Shown: positions 1 to 12,175 of the stretch, in pieces | Layout of the letters: the number at the start of each line of letters is the position of its first letter | How positions within the stretch are numbered: position 1 is the stretch's first letter | From: Aspergillus flavus | Lineage: Eukaryota > Ascomycota > Eurotiomycetes > Eurotiales > Aspergillaceae | Length of the DNA stretch: 64,000 nt | Direction of reading: 5' to 3' | Assembly: GCF_009017415.1 (NCBI RefSeq) | Contig: NC_092406.1 | Location: 6,138,001 to 6,202,000, forward strand | Notes under the pieces: generated by a model | What the model was told of the DNA's origin: nothing | The model's database searches: none | Seen by the model: the letters and a program-made list of their open reading frames with translations, nothing else | Position numbers and translations under genes: made by a program

Positions 1-1
1 G

Positions 2-652
2 CGCCGTAACCAGAACCTTGGTTTCATTCCCGACTGGGAGAAAGTCGCCATCCCCGTCGTGGATTATGTTCTCTCGGAGAAAAAGGACGTCGTAGACGAG
101 AACCGTCTGGTCCTCGTGGGCAACTCCCTCGGCGGCTACCTGGCTGCCCGTGTCGCAGCGTTCGAGCCCCGCCTGTCCGCAGTAGTCTTGATTGACGGCG
201 TCTGGGACAACTACGCTGCCTATATAAGGGAGCTATCATCGGAAATGCTCGCCATCTACGAGGCGGGCAACTACACGCAATTCGACGACGTCCTCCTCTC
301 AGCTCGGAAAGCCGGAATGCTATCCACCGGCGCCGCCTGGGGCATTGACCAAGGCATGTGGGCGTTCCGGACGCACTCGCCCTCTGACTTCTTCACCCAG
401 ATCAAGCAGTACAACGTGTCGTCTTTCATTGACAAAATCAAGATCCCTGTGTTTGTCGGTGATGCCGCACTGGAGAGCAGTTATGTTGGACAGCCGAAGC
501 AGGTGGCGGATGCGCTGGGCCACTGGGCTACTCTGCATACTTTCAAGGGAGTGGCTGGCTTTCATTGCCAGACTGCTGCTGGGCAGGAGCTTTCGAGGAC
601 TATCCATGCGTGGTTGAACAAGACTTTAGTCAATGTGACCCATGACCACTGA
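2..652 (+). CDS. alpha/beta hydrolase, C-terminal part (5' end outside window)
   Basis: The frame is open from the first bases of the window, so the gene starts upstream. The visible part has the nucleophile elbow GNSLGG at about residues 38-43 of the fragment, followed by YLAARVAAFEPRL, and a late His in GVAGFHCQT that could complete the Ser-Asp-His triad. This layout fits the fungal hydrolase group that includes AYG1 and the FUS2/fma-AT polyketide hydrolases and transferases, and the sequence resembles them more than lipases or cutinases. Members often lie next to PKS genes and shorten, hydrolyse or transfer the polyketide. The PKS gene begins about 850 bp downstream on the same strand, which suggests one biosynthetic cluster. 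The family call is from memory of motifs and context; substrate is unknown. Confidence 0.75.
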   Translation, partial: RRNQNLGFIPDWEKVAIPVVDYVLSEKKDVVDENRLVLVGNSLGGYLAARVAAFEPRLSAVVLIDGVWDNYAAYIRELSSEMLAIYEAGNYTQFDDVLLSARKAGMLSTGAAWGIDQGMWAFRTHSPSDFFTQIKQYNVSSFIDKIKIPVFVGDAALESSYVGQPKQVADALGHWATLHTFKGVAGFHCQTAAGQELSRTIHAWLNKTLVNVTHDH

Positions 653-1504
653 GTTACTGCTCAGTTGTAACGGCAGTTGCCTCAGTCAACGATTACTGAG
701 CGCCTATATAGATTCCGATTGCTTGAGGGTCTGATTCGTTCCATTTCGGTCCCAATACATTTTGTTTAGAAATCCGAATATCCTTGATCTCCCTAGTACT
801 GCGTTTCTTGAAGCCCGTTGGCCTACCACGTTCCACAGGCGCACCGGTTGGCAAGGTCTGATCTTGAATGTAATACTGCTTTAAGATGTCTTATAGCCCT
901 TTTTTAGTATCAGAAAGTTAGAGTATATCATGAGTATTGTTAACATAACTATACAAAGTAAGAATCAAGATAATGGAAATCCTAGTAAACTCTATTAAAG
1001 TCAAAAGGCTATATAAGGCGTGGCCCAGAGTCCTTGTATCGGTATATCAGACATGCCGGCAACCGGGTCTAGATGAGGCAGCCTACGTGTTGCTCATACG
1101 TCGGACCAGTAAATGAGCCTATGTGCGACTGCTAATAACAGTTTCCTGGTTACAGGCAAGGGTTAATTCAGATCCATACCACGGTGCATATCTCAACGAT
1201 CCCGGTTTGTGGGCGAATATGACGACATATACTAGAATAGGAAATAGTTGGAATAAGCTTAAACATTTTTATCCATTCTATAGTTTCCTTAGTAGTAGGT
1301 TTACTACTAAAGGAATTCATATATAAAAGCTCTGATACTGTAGACTGTAGAAAGTCGTAGATATTGCGAAGGTGGAAGCCGACAGTCAGGATTCAAATCA
1401 GTCTGGCACGCATACGCTGCCACGTTGTTTACTCTGCACTGAACAACCCTTCTACTACAACACGTTATCGCTAAAATCCACAGTATTCAATAGAACAAAT
1501 CGTC
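653..1504. other. intergenic, presumed PKS promoter
   Basis: There is no convincing coding sequence between the hydrolase stop and the PKS start. A short ORF at 1123-1326 has no recognisable features. The last 60 bases are A/C-rich and lead into the ATG at 1505, as expected of a fungal 5' leader. No SAT-like coding remnant is visible upstream of the ketoreductase, which supports 1505 as a true gene start. Confidence 0.5.
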
Positions 1505-4500
1505 ATGACCATCAACGAGATGATTCACCGGCTTGACTGGATGTCCGCCGAACTCTCTACTGAACCGCTAAACTTTCGAAAGGTTGTTTTCTTAGCCGCA
1601 GACGAGGACAGCAGGGAAAGGCTATCTAGATACCAGGCCCAGCTTGCCAGTGAGGGCTTAACAACTGTCTTTATTGGCCATGCTACGGAGATCACCCCCT
1701 TGTTAACGCCCGATACGATTGTTGTTCACATCCCGCACGTGGCCAGAGAGAAGAGCGGCGTCTACGAAGCGGTGACGAAGTCGTGCACCAGTTTGATTGC
1801 AGCAGCGCAGGTACTGTATCATCATAACCAGGACAGCCGAGACAGGACGAGCAGGCTTTTCTCGCTCATCTCGAGGGACTCCGGTACGGACGGTCTAGAG
1901 TATGCCCCGCTGTATGGCCTGGCGCGGGTCATGAAGACGGAAATGGCGGAGGGTTTTGGCGGCCTATTTGATGAAGACCGAGGGCACTTTCCGTTGTCTG
2001 CCTTCAAGTACGCGCAGGGCTTCGACGTTGTTAGGATATGCCAGGGCGTACCGCAGACAGCTTCACTTCAACCATTCCAGGACCAATTGAACGATCAGAA
2101 GCAGCTTCAGCTTAGAGAGAACAGCACGTACCTCATCACGGGAGGGACACGAGGTATTGGGCTGGAAATTGCGACATGGTTGGGCGAGCGGGGTGCTCAT
2201 AACTTATTACTGGTGTCTCGTGGTGGACTCACTCCAGCCCTAGGCAGAAATGCAAAAAATGCAGATCATGAGAAGCTCGTCTCGCGAATCGCCAAGCTCA
2301 AGGATATGGGCATCTCGGTCCATGTACTATCTATTGACTTCGGTAAACCTGAAGCAGAGACTCTGCTCAGGCAAGCCATCGACGAATTGAACATCCCACG
2401 CATAAAGGGGGTGGTGCATGCGGCCGGTGTCGCAGGCTTCCATACACTACAGCATTGCTCGCCGTCGGATGTCGCAGATGTCCTAGCCCCAAAAGTGAGA
2501 GGCTCCCTAGCACTGGATAAGCTATTTCCCCCCGGCACGCTGGACTTCTTCTTCTTTATGTCATCAATCGGGCAGCTCATTGGATTCCCTGGCCAGTTAT
2601 CCTACGCACCGGCGAATGGGTTTATGGACGGGTTGGCGGCACACAGAAGACGCCGTGGTGACAATAGCATGTCCATCCTGTGGACCGCTTGGCGCGGCGT
2701 AGGATTAGCGGCACAAACGAAGTCCGTCACACGGATACTCACCAGGGCGATGGAGGCTCGGGGCATTGCGGACGTGAGCACATCTGAAGCCATGGATGCC
2801 TGGAGCCGCATCGTGAGTCTTGAGACTGACCATGTGGTGGTTGTACCGGTGTTGAAGCTCGAGGCCGATGAGCCGTTGCGCCATCCCTTGCTCAAGGATA
2901 TCACAATGCGTAAAAAAAGAATGCAGAGCACCGCTGCGCCTTACGAAACCTACCCCGAGCATGCGGTTGCAGTGGTTGGCATGGCTTGTCGCACAGCGGC
3001 TGGAGATACTGCAGACGACCTTTGGCAGGTCATCCAGGCAGATAGGAGCATGACACGAGAGATCGACGAGACGCGATTCCCCGGGGTAGCCAAGGATGGA
3101 AAGACTTGGGGTAACTTTATGGACGATGTCGATTCGTTTGATCATCAATTTTTCAAAAAGTCGAAGCGCGAAGCAGCAGCCTTAGACCCGCATCAGCGTG
3201 TACTGCTCGAAACAACGTACCATGCACTTGAATCAGCCGGTAGCTTCGGCGGTGGTCAGAAACAAGAAGCGGAAACACACGAGAAGTCCAGTGATAGTGA
3301 GATAACAAGTTGTTTTATCGGCATGAATGCACCGGATTACGCTCTGAATGTAGCTTGCCATCCTATCTCGCCGTATACTGGCTTCGGCTTGCTTCGCTCG
3401 TTTGTAGCCGGACGACTGAGCCACCACTTCGGCTGGACTGGACCCTCACAGACCATCGATACAGCCTGCTCATCATCAATGGTCGCCATCCACCAAGCCT
3501 GCCGTGCCATCGAGGCAGGTGAATGCACGCGCGCCGTCGCGGGTGGCGTCAACTTGATAACTAACATGGTAACGTATAACGCGATGCGTGTAGGTGGATT
3601 CATCAATGAGACAGGTCCCTGCAAGACATTTGACGCCCGTGCTGATGGATACTGTCGTGGTGAGGCTGTGGGTGTTGTGTTACTAAAGCCGCTGGCGAAG
3701 GCGCTGGGAGACGGAGGTTATATCCATGGGGTGCTGTTGGCTACCGGTAACAACCAAAACATCAATAGTACCAGTATCACGAACCCCACTGTCGAGAGCC
3801 AGAGTGCATTATACAGAGACGTGCTGGGCCGTGCTGGCGTTAACCCTAAAGAGGTCTCGTATGTAGAGGCGCATGGCACAGGCACGCGTGCCGGTGATCC
3901 AATCGAGGTCGAAGGCATCCGGCAGATCCTGGGCGGGAAGGATAGACATTCACCCTTGTACATTGGCGCTGTCAAACCCAATGTTGGGCATTCGGAGCCA
4001 GCCTCAGGTGTGGTGTCGCTGATCAAGGTCTTGCTGATGATGAAGTACGGAAAGATCCCAGGCCAGGCTGAATTCCTAACATTGAATCCAAGCATTCCGG
4101 CCCTCGAGCCCGATATGATGACTATCCCAACGTCGCTAACGGATTAGTGTGATGGGTTGCGCCTGGCAGTAGTTAACAATTTTGGCGCATCAGGTAACAA
4201 CGCTGCTGCTGTCGTTGCGCCTCCGCCTCCGAGTTCACAATCATCACCATTGTCTATAGCTTCAGCTACGCCTAGTCCGTCGGTCTCTGCGTGGCCTGTT
4301 TTCATTTCGGCTGCTTCCAAGGCCAGCCTTGCTTCTTCCTGTAGCAAGCTGAAGATTCAGATCCAGCAAGGCTCACTTGCACCCGAACTGACTTCTCACC
4401 TTGCTTTCGCTTTGGCTACGAAGCAGAATCGTAAACTCCAACATGTGTTCAGCATAACAGCCACATCTTGTAAGAAGCACTAAAGCTCCCCTGAGTTAAT

Positions 4501-7500
4501 AGTAGGTAATAGCTGCTGATTTCCTTCAACTCAGTGAGCGACCTACAAGCCCAGCTCTCGGAGCCCGAGAGTCACACCACTTCCGAAGGTCCCAAGCCTA
4601 TAGTGCTCCTCTTCAGCGGACAAAATGGCAACGCTATCCCCTCGGCCAAACCGCTCTATGACAGCTCTCTGCTGTTCCAAGCGCACCTACACCAGTGCGA
4701 GGAAGTGATGCAGTCACTTGGTCTGCCCAGCCTGTTTCCAGCCGTTCTCCAGGGCATCGACGGTGATGGCGACCTCGTCCTCTGCCATGCGGTTATGTTC
4801 TCCATCCAGTACTCGTGCGGTAAATCATGGATCGACTCTGGCGTGAAGCCTGAGGCAATCTGTGGCCATTCGTTCGGCGAATGGGCTGCACTCACGGTTT
4901 CGGGTGCCATGACGCTTGAGGCTGGCATTAAGCTTGTTACTGGGTTCGTTGTCCACCTCCTGAACTACTGCCCTATCTTCCAAGTATGGGCGAATGCTAA
5001 CTAGTATATACAGTAGGATCCAAAACTAGATGTAGGAACGATAGGGTACTAACGTCTGAGTAGGACGCGCAGCCATCATCCAGAAGGTGTGGGGAGACGA
5101 CCCCGGGTCCATGGTAGCTATTGAAGCCGACTTAGTGGGAACAGACACAACGCCAAGCAAGCATTTAGAATCGTTCCACAAAAAGCACCCAGAAGCCAAG
5201 CTCGAAGTCGCCTGTTACAATGGACCTAACAATTATGTGATTGCCGGAAGCACGACGCACATTGACTTGCTCGAATCGTACTTAAACGAACAGAGATCTA
5301 GCGGCGAGAAGCTGCGTTTCAAAGTCCTTGAAGGCACACACGCGTATCATTCTTATATGGCTGACGCTATCATCGATGAAAGTGCAAAGTTATCAGCTTC
5401 GATCGCATTCCAGGTCAGTGTTGCACCATACCTAATCGTGCCAATATGTTTCCTTCCAGCCTTACCCCCTTGATAACTTACCACTAACCCTCTCTTCTCT
5501 CGCAAACAGACCCCCGTTTTCCCCTTCGAATCCTGCCACGAGCAACCCTGGACTGGGAGCGGCTCTAATGTGATCGCCCGCAATACTCGCGAACCTGTGT
5601 ACTTCGGGCCGGCCATCTCACGCATCGTCAACTGTCTTGGGCCCTGCACCTTTCTGGAAGCCGGCTTCGGGGGTCCAATAATCACCATGGCGCGGAATGC
5701 GCTACCGCAACCTCAAACCCAGTCTCAGCATACCTTCGTGCCAATCAGTGGGACAGACCCGGTGCAATCCCTGGCCGACGCCACGGTGTCACTATGGAAG
5801 AATGGACAGACTAGCGTACAGTTCTGGCTGTTCCACCGGAGTGAATGGGCGAAGTTCGTGCCCGTGTCTCTGCCGCCGTATCAGTTCGAGAAGCACCGTC
5901 ACTGGCTCGAGTACACTGGTCTCGGGGGTAACCGAGATGGGAAGATAGATGAGCAAGAGCCAGCACGAGGTGGAATCTGTTCTCACTGCCTGGGTGATAT
6001 CGATCGCTTCCCGTACATAGTGCAGGACAAGTCCCAGACCCAGACTATGGGCAGGTCCATTTTCAAAATCGACATGCGTAGTAGGCGGTACCAGGACCTC
6101 GTTAAGGGTCACGTCGTGGTTGGGTCTCCAATATGTCCTGCATCAATGTACCTGGAGCTAGCCTCACGCGCCGTCATCTTACTTCTTGGAGAGCACACAG
6201 CGACTAACATCCCGGAAATTGTAGCAAATGCCGTCGATATCAAGGCACCCCTAGGCTTGGACATGGAGCGGTCCGTTGTTTTGACCTTGACTGAAAAGAG
6301 TCGGGGCACATGGGACTTCGAAATATTCTCGACTAAGAATGATAGGACAATTTCACATGCTACGGGGAGCATCGCTTTGCGAAACAGCAGGACTAGCAGC
6401 GTGGAGGAAGTACGGGACAAAAGGGACAAGTGGGCCCGCATCACCTACCTCTTGGAGGAAGATAGCGATACGGATGCTTTGCGCGGTGCAATGGTGTATA
6501 AGGTGTTCGGTGAATTGGCCACATACTCAGCGCCCTACAAGGGCCTACGCTACTTAGTTGGCAAGGGCTCCGAAAGCGCCGGGGACATCACAGTACCCGT
6601 GGACGAGTTGAATGCTATAGCCAAGGCGTCGAACGTCGGCATTTCGGACCCGGTCGTTGTGGACAGCTTCTCGCAAGTTCCAGGTGCATTCATACAGTTG
6701 CTGCGGGTTACCGATGAGGAGGAGGCTGAAAACACATCTTGCATCTGTACAGGAATGGACTCCGTGGGACCCCTGAACAGGCTACAGGCTAGCGGGAAAT
6801 ACAGAGTATACACAAAGGTTGTCCGTGAGGACAGCAAAGAGACTGCTGTGGATGTGTTTGCATTTGACACGCAGACTAGAGATATTGTTTGGTCCGCCAG
6901 GGGACTAAACTTCTCGAGGGTCCCTCGGGACTCGCTAGCTAAAGTGCTGGGAGGGGCTAATCCAGGGATGGAGTTCAACAATTCTGTGGGCTCGACTAAC
7001 CTTGCTACTCCACCACTGTCGCCCAAAGTTCCTTCCCAAGTCGCTTCTGCTGCGCCTCAGGTAAAGTCCAGCGAGAGTGAGAAAGGCTCAGCCAATGTCC
7101 TGCATGGCGTCCAAGAAGTCTTAAGCCAGTCCCTGGACGTCCCAGTTGCCGAGGTCACAGATCAAGCCTTGCTCGAGGAACTTGGTGTGGACTCATTGGT
7201 TAGCTCGGAAATTATAACTCACCTCCGTAACAAATTCCAGACCCAGATCTCAACTGACGAAATGAAAGTAGCCACAAATGTTGCGTGTTTATGTGAACTG
7301 ATTTCCTCCAGAGTGGACAGCGCCGCCAGCAGCGATGTCGACAGTGAAGACCAGGATCCTGACACTGTATCTGTAAGTGCCGATGATGATACTCCAGCGT
7401 GGCAGAAGACGGTATTCCACATCCTTGGCCAGTCTCTCGACATGCCAGTCACAGACATTCAGATGGATTCGAAACTCGAGGATCTCGGTGTCGAGTCACT

Positions 7501-9727
7501 GATTGAAACGGAGATCATCAGCAACTTGAACAAAGACTTGGGTCTCAATATATCACCGAGCGAATTTGCTACAATGGCCGATGTGGCTTCTCTCTGTGAT
7601 TATATTGCGGGTGGTGGTAACACTTCGGTACGAACTCCTACGACCAGTTTATCCAACTTTTCTTACACAAGCTGCAATCCCAGATGTGATCTTTCTATGG
7701 GCTTAGATACAGGTGCAACTACCCCAACAGGGAGTGAGAAGTCAACGTTAGTCAAAGGCGACAGGATGTCGATACATACGGCTTTTCAACGGGTCTGCCG
7801 AGGCTTCGACACTCATGCGAAGGATACCAGGTTCACTGGCTACTGGGATCAAGTATACCCACTACAGCTGAGGACTGCTACAGCCTTCATTCTTGAAGCA
7901 TTCAAGAAGCTCCACTGTCCCATTAGGGATTTCAGCCCAGGGGAGAATCTCCCTGATCTGCAAGGAACGCTGCCGAAGTATCATAGGGAGATCCTCTGGC
8001 TGTGGGAGACGTTAGAAGAGGTCAGCCTAGTCGAGAAAACAGGAGGTGACTCCATACGCGGCCCTGTTTCTCTGGACGGTGACAGTAGGAAAGATTCTGG
8101 CCAGGAGCTGATTATGGAGCTTATATCGGAGTTTCCTCACTACGCATCTACGCACGGTCTACTCGGCCTCCTCGGACCACACCTAGCAGAGTGCTTGACA
8201 GGCAAGTCGGACCCCGTCTCCCTTTTGTTTGGTAGCGATCAAGGTCGCCGCCTCCTTGACGACTACTACGCCAATGCACCCGACCTCCTGGCTGCTACAA
8301 AGTTGCTTTGCGATTTCTTCACCGCAGCCATTCACTCCCAAGCTTCAAACCGCGAGCCCTTCCATGTCTTAGAAATCGGCGGCGGTACGGGTGGGACCAC
8401 AAAGCACCTCATCCCGCTGCTTCAAGCCACTGGACTCCCTTTTACATACACATTCACCGACCTCTCGGTATCATTGTTAGCACATGCCAAGAAAATCACA
8501 TTCAAGGGCGTCGCAGACATAGACTTTCGGAAACTCAACATCGAGGAAAACCCACCCGAGGAGCCGTTGGGGCGCTACCACATCGTGATGGCAAGCAACT
8601 GTGTGCACGCAACGCGCAACCTACGGCACACCCTAAGCAACATGCGCAAGTTGGTACAACCGAACGACGGATGCGTGGTGCTGGTAGAGTCAACGCAAAG
8701 GTCAGCCTGGTACGATCTAGTCATGGGCTTGTTGGACGGCTGGTGGTTGTTTGATGACGGCCGCAAGTACGCGCTGCAGTGCCCATGGGCTTGGGAGCAA
8801 GCGATGCGAGATGCGGGCTTCGCACACGTTGACTGGTCCGAGAGCGCAAGTCGTGAATCCCGCAGCGTTCGAATAATCTGTGGCATGGTGGCTGAGCCGG
8901 AGAAAGCATGTCCTGCAAAGGCAACCTCGATGCTACTGCACCAGACAAGTTCTAATTCAGGGGACCGCAACCTGTTCCTGCTCCCGGATGGATTTGGCTC
9001 CAGTGCTGTGTTCGGTGCCCTCGCGCCGTTGCTCTCTCAGGTGAAGCATGTGTCTGTCTACGCGCTCAACAGCCCCTTTCTCAAGATTAAGCCTGATCCG
9101 GATCAATCTCCCTCCATTGAGGAGCTTGCTGCCACATACGTGGCCGAGATTAAGCGTCGGCAACCCGAGGGTCCTTATATGGTTGGTGGTTACTCAGTCG
9201 GCGGGGTGTTGGCGTTTGAAGCGGCACGACAACTCCTCGAATATGGTAACGACGTCAAGAGAATGTTCCTGATCGATACTCCATGCCCCACATTCGCCTG
9301 TTCTATGCCGGATGCACTGGTTGACTTTCTAATTTCCATCAACCGCTTCGGTGTGATGAGCGAAGACGAAGTCCAAGAGAACAAGCGGGGCTCCCCCCTC
9401 GCGAAACATCATTTCACATTGTCCAGGCGGCAGCTGTCGATGTATCAAGTAAGTAGGCTACCAGGTCGGAATATACCACAGGTTGTGCTGTTCTCGGCGA
9501 GAGAGGGGGTGGATAAGCAGGATGGGGTGGCTCGACCTGAGGTACTGCCGGCGGAACAGCAGCTTGTGGACTGGTTCCTGAATGACCGCGCCGAGGGTGA
9601 ATTGTTTCAATGGGACAAGGTTCTGAACAATGTTAGAGTGGTTCCGGTCAATGGCAATCATTTCTCAATGATGGTGCCTCCTATGGTAAGTCTAATAGTG
9701 GACTTCTGTTACCAAAGCAGCTACTGA
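1505..9727 (+). CDS. polyketide synthase KR-KS-AT-PT-ACP-ACP-CMeT-TE, probably disrupted
   Basis: Four exons are inferred: 1505-4469, 4535-4943, 5064-5413 and 5510-9727 (introns 65, 120 and 96 bp), giving about 2,640 residues. In order: a KR with its structural half, NADPH motif TGGTRGIG near residue 211 and catalytic Ser/Tyr in SSIGQLIG...SYAPANG near 352-367; KS with DTACSSS (Cys about 654), EAHGTGT and NVGHSEP; AT with GHSFGEW and HAYHS; PT with GHVVVG and VVDSFSQ; ACPs with GVDSL and GVESL; methyltransferase with LEIGGGTGG; thioesterase with GYSVGG and GNHFSMM. CMeT-TE after tandem ACPs is typical of non-reducing PKSs making C-methylated aryl acids, but a SAT is absent and a KR takes its place. 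Two breaks are visible: TAG at 4145-4147 within an otherwise continuous KS frame, and a one-base frame conflict across the 4944-5063 intron. The exon sum is one base over a multiple of three. It was evidently functional recently; the product is unknown. Confidence 0.88.
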
Positions 9728-10379
9728 TACCTGAGAATAGATAAATAGTTGGGGATGTGAGCTCGCCAGGATACTTAATGCTTGAGCTCCTGAAGGACCA
9801 AAGTTTGCCTTACATTAACTATATCAATACGAATAGAAAAGGGAAACAAAGAAAAAATTGAAAAGAACGAAAGCTATCTGTCCTCTCTCAAGACCTTCTT
9901 TGTTCTCTTCTTTTCGCTTCTTTTATCCCTGTTATGCTTTTGGTCCATTATATGATCAACTCTAGACACTATTGAAGGTCCTTTCAGAAATCCTTCTTTG
10001 CAACCACTCAAAGCCCATCTGATTACAAGCCAGTATGTTTTAATGGCTTAAGTCACTAGATAAGGTAGCAACAGGGTACAGTCGCGAATCATGCAACTAT
10101 TCAGCTGCGGCGGTTATTCAGGGAATCTGCTATAGGCACACTTCCAGGGGAGGATATCGCTGCATATATTGAAAGACCCCATATCTAGGTGCGGTTATCG
10201 AGCAAAACGATCTATAACCCGTAGTTCTATAACCCATAGTTCAACAGAGGATTACTCAACCATAAGCCTCATATCATATTATCAACAGGTTCGATTGCTA
10301 AACCCACAATACTGAGTTCAACAAGCAAAAACAGGAACTTGTCACAAATTTAGTCAACCCCTTCAGCCAGATCACTTTT
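9728..10379. other. intergenic downstream of PKS
   Basis: No ORF with protein-like features is visible. The sequence is moderately AT-rich with A- and T-runs near 9836-9900 that could include the PKS polyadenylation region. Confidence 0.4.
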
Positions 10380-10893
10380 TCAACCCCTCAATGATATGCT
10401 GTTGGTACCATTCAACGCCTCAACCTCCGCTCGGTCGTACTCAGAAATAAGCTGCTCCACCCCCTTCTCCAGATGCCTCCAAGACAATTCCACATCATAT
10501 CCCAACAGCATACCCCAAGGCTTCCTAATATCGATTATACACAGTCGGGCCCTAGTCGCATAAAAAGAACACGTGATATCACGCATACGGGACTCCATGT
10601 CAATATGTATCCCAGTCCGATCGACGCGATCGACGGAATCATATGCCCGTAATTCGTCGAGAAGCAGCTCGACTCTTTTGATGCTGAAATCAAGTAAGGA
10701 TTTTATTTTGTCAGGGGATTTGAGGTTATCGACTTTGTTTTTGGTCCTGGTTAGGAATAACCCTACCTCGGCTAGTGTATGTAGCTCCCCTTCGATAAAG
10801 TTGGCTTTGGTTTTTCTGCTTGTTTTTATGGTTTCGTATTAAGTGGACGATGTCGCTAAAGAGGTTTGCTATGTGGTTTGGGTTTGTGTCCAT
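10380..10893 (-). pseudogene. small unknown protein gene with a probable frameshift
   Basis: On the minus strand an ATG at 10893 opens a frame starting MDTNPNHIANLFSDIV. It loses coherence near 10840. A second frame, offset by one base, then continues as a helical, charged protein (ANFIEGELHTLAEVG to LEKGVEQLISEYDRAEVEAL) down to a stop at 10380. The two parts together would make about 165 residues. No splice pair explains the change of frame, so a one-base indel is the simplest reading. I do not recognise the family. The helix-rich composition, without signal peptide or membrane segment, suggests a cytosolic protein. Confidence 0.4.
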
Positions 10894-11664
10894 TTCTAGG
10901 GAATGTGTTGTTGTGCTTGCTGTTGGGTTGATTGTGAGAATTACTATGTGATAATTTTTATATTGGAGAGAGAGTATATATAGACAATTAATGTTGCTTG
11001 CTGCTGGAGTCTACCACTTCCACCAAGAATGAAGTGTGTAAAACTCTGCGTTGACAAGTAGTATACTATCTTCATTAATGATTATCAGATCTACAGTGAA
11101 TATCCTCATGGATTCGTATCTGCAGTAGTCCAGACATATGTACAGTTTCCATGCTTTTCCTGATTGTATCCCACAGCGATCCAAATGACCTCACCTATTG
11201 AATGTGAACCAGAGTGAATCCAGTGCAACATAAAGACCAAACAAAGCATATGGTGTGTGATATCCAGGCTTTAAGCTATTATAACATCGCTAGTTATTCC
11301 CCCAATAAAGAAACCCCGCACCATCCTAGATAGGTCTAGCGCGTGGGTTCTAAAGCGTTGAAGCCCTAATTGTTCAACTCTTGATTGTAATCCAAGTTAT
11401 TCCCCAATTAGCAGATGTATCCGTAGTGGAACCATCCTAGACTTCACTTCTATACTCCATTCACCCTTAACCACATACATCAGTCACAGCAGTAATTCAT
11501 TCAATATAACACAATGCAAGATGACGTAGCACTGCCGCCTTGCCAAGATACGCTAGAGTGGGCAGATCGCGGGGCTCGCGATGGATCATAAATGCATAAT
11601 TCAACCCACAACTCCATTGCATACTCTACATATATCATCCATACCAAAATAGCTCCCATAAACA
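10894..11664. other. intergenic
   Basis: No gene is recognised. A 27-codon ORF starts with the ATG at 11515 and lies just upstream of the next gene; it could be an upstream ORF, but nothing else supports it. Confidence 0.35.
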
Positions 11665-12175
11665 ATGGCACCTTCGGGGTACACTATCAGACTACAGAAG
11701 GGTAAGTACTCAGTCAACCAAACATCTTCCTCAAATCTACTACTTCCGATCTAACACACGGTTCGAAGGTATCCGAGGAGGCTTCGCGCCCCCTACCCCA
11801 ACCGCAATTCTCAGCTTAGCCAAAGATGCCGACAACTCGTACATCAGCATCTACGAATCTATTCGTCCAGATGGCGGATCAGGCCTGGAAGATAAACCTG
11901 AGAGAACAGTCGACTCATCGGACGAGGTAGAAGGTCTTGTCACTGAACTTTATGAGATTCTGCAAGATTTGCCCTTGGAGAGTCCACCGGGGTCAGAGGA
12001 TATTTATGGAAAGGATATTTCTATTTCGTGGAGCAGTGATGATTTCGCGTGGTGTAATGGCGGTCAGCAGGGGTGTGTGGGAGGGGACAGTGATGTACGT
12101 CCATCTGAGACGGAGCGGCACAAGTTCACTAGGGCTGTTGAAATTGTGAATAAACTGGTTGATATGGTGGTTTAA
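11665..12175 (+). CDS. small hypothetical protein, two exons
   Basis: Exon 1 is 11665-11701 (MAPSGYTIRLQK plus one base). A 67 bp intron follows, with a GTAAGT donor at 11702 and an AG acceptor at 11767-11768, and exon 2 runs 11769-12175. The product is about 147 residues and acidic. Motifs include GIRGGFAPPTPTAILSLA near the N-terminus and a C-terminal amphipathic segment ending NKLVDMVV. The clean intron, preserved frame and C-terminal helix favour a real gene. There is no signal peptide or membrane helix, and I do not recognise the family. Confidence 0.5.

Noticed and set aside
4157..4483. Separate 108-codon ORF after the KS stop
   Set aside because: It is in the same frame as the KS exon and encodes the KS end and linker; it is part of the PKS, not a gene.
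1505..9727. PKS and P450/transporter at 30-35 kb as one cluster
   Set aside because: More than 20 kb apart with unrelated defence-type genes between; no shared motif was found.
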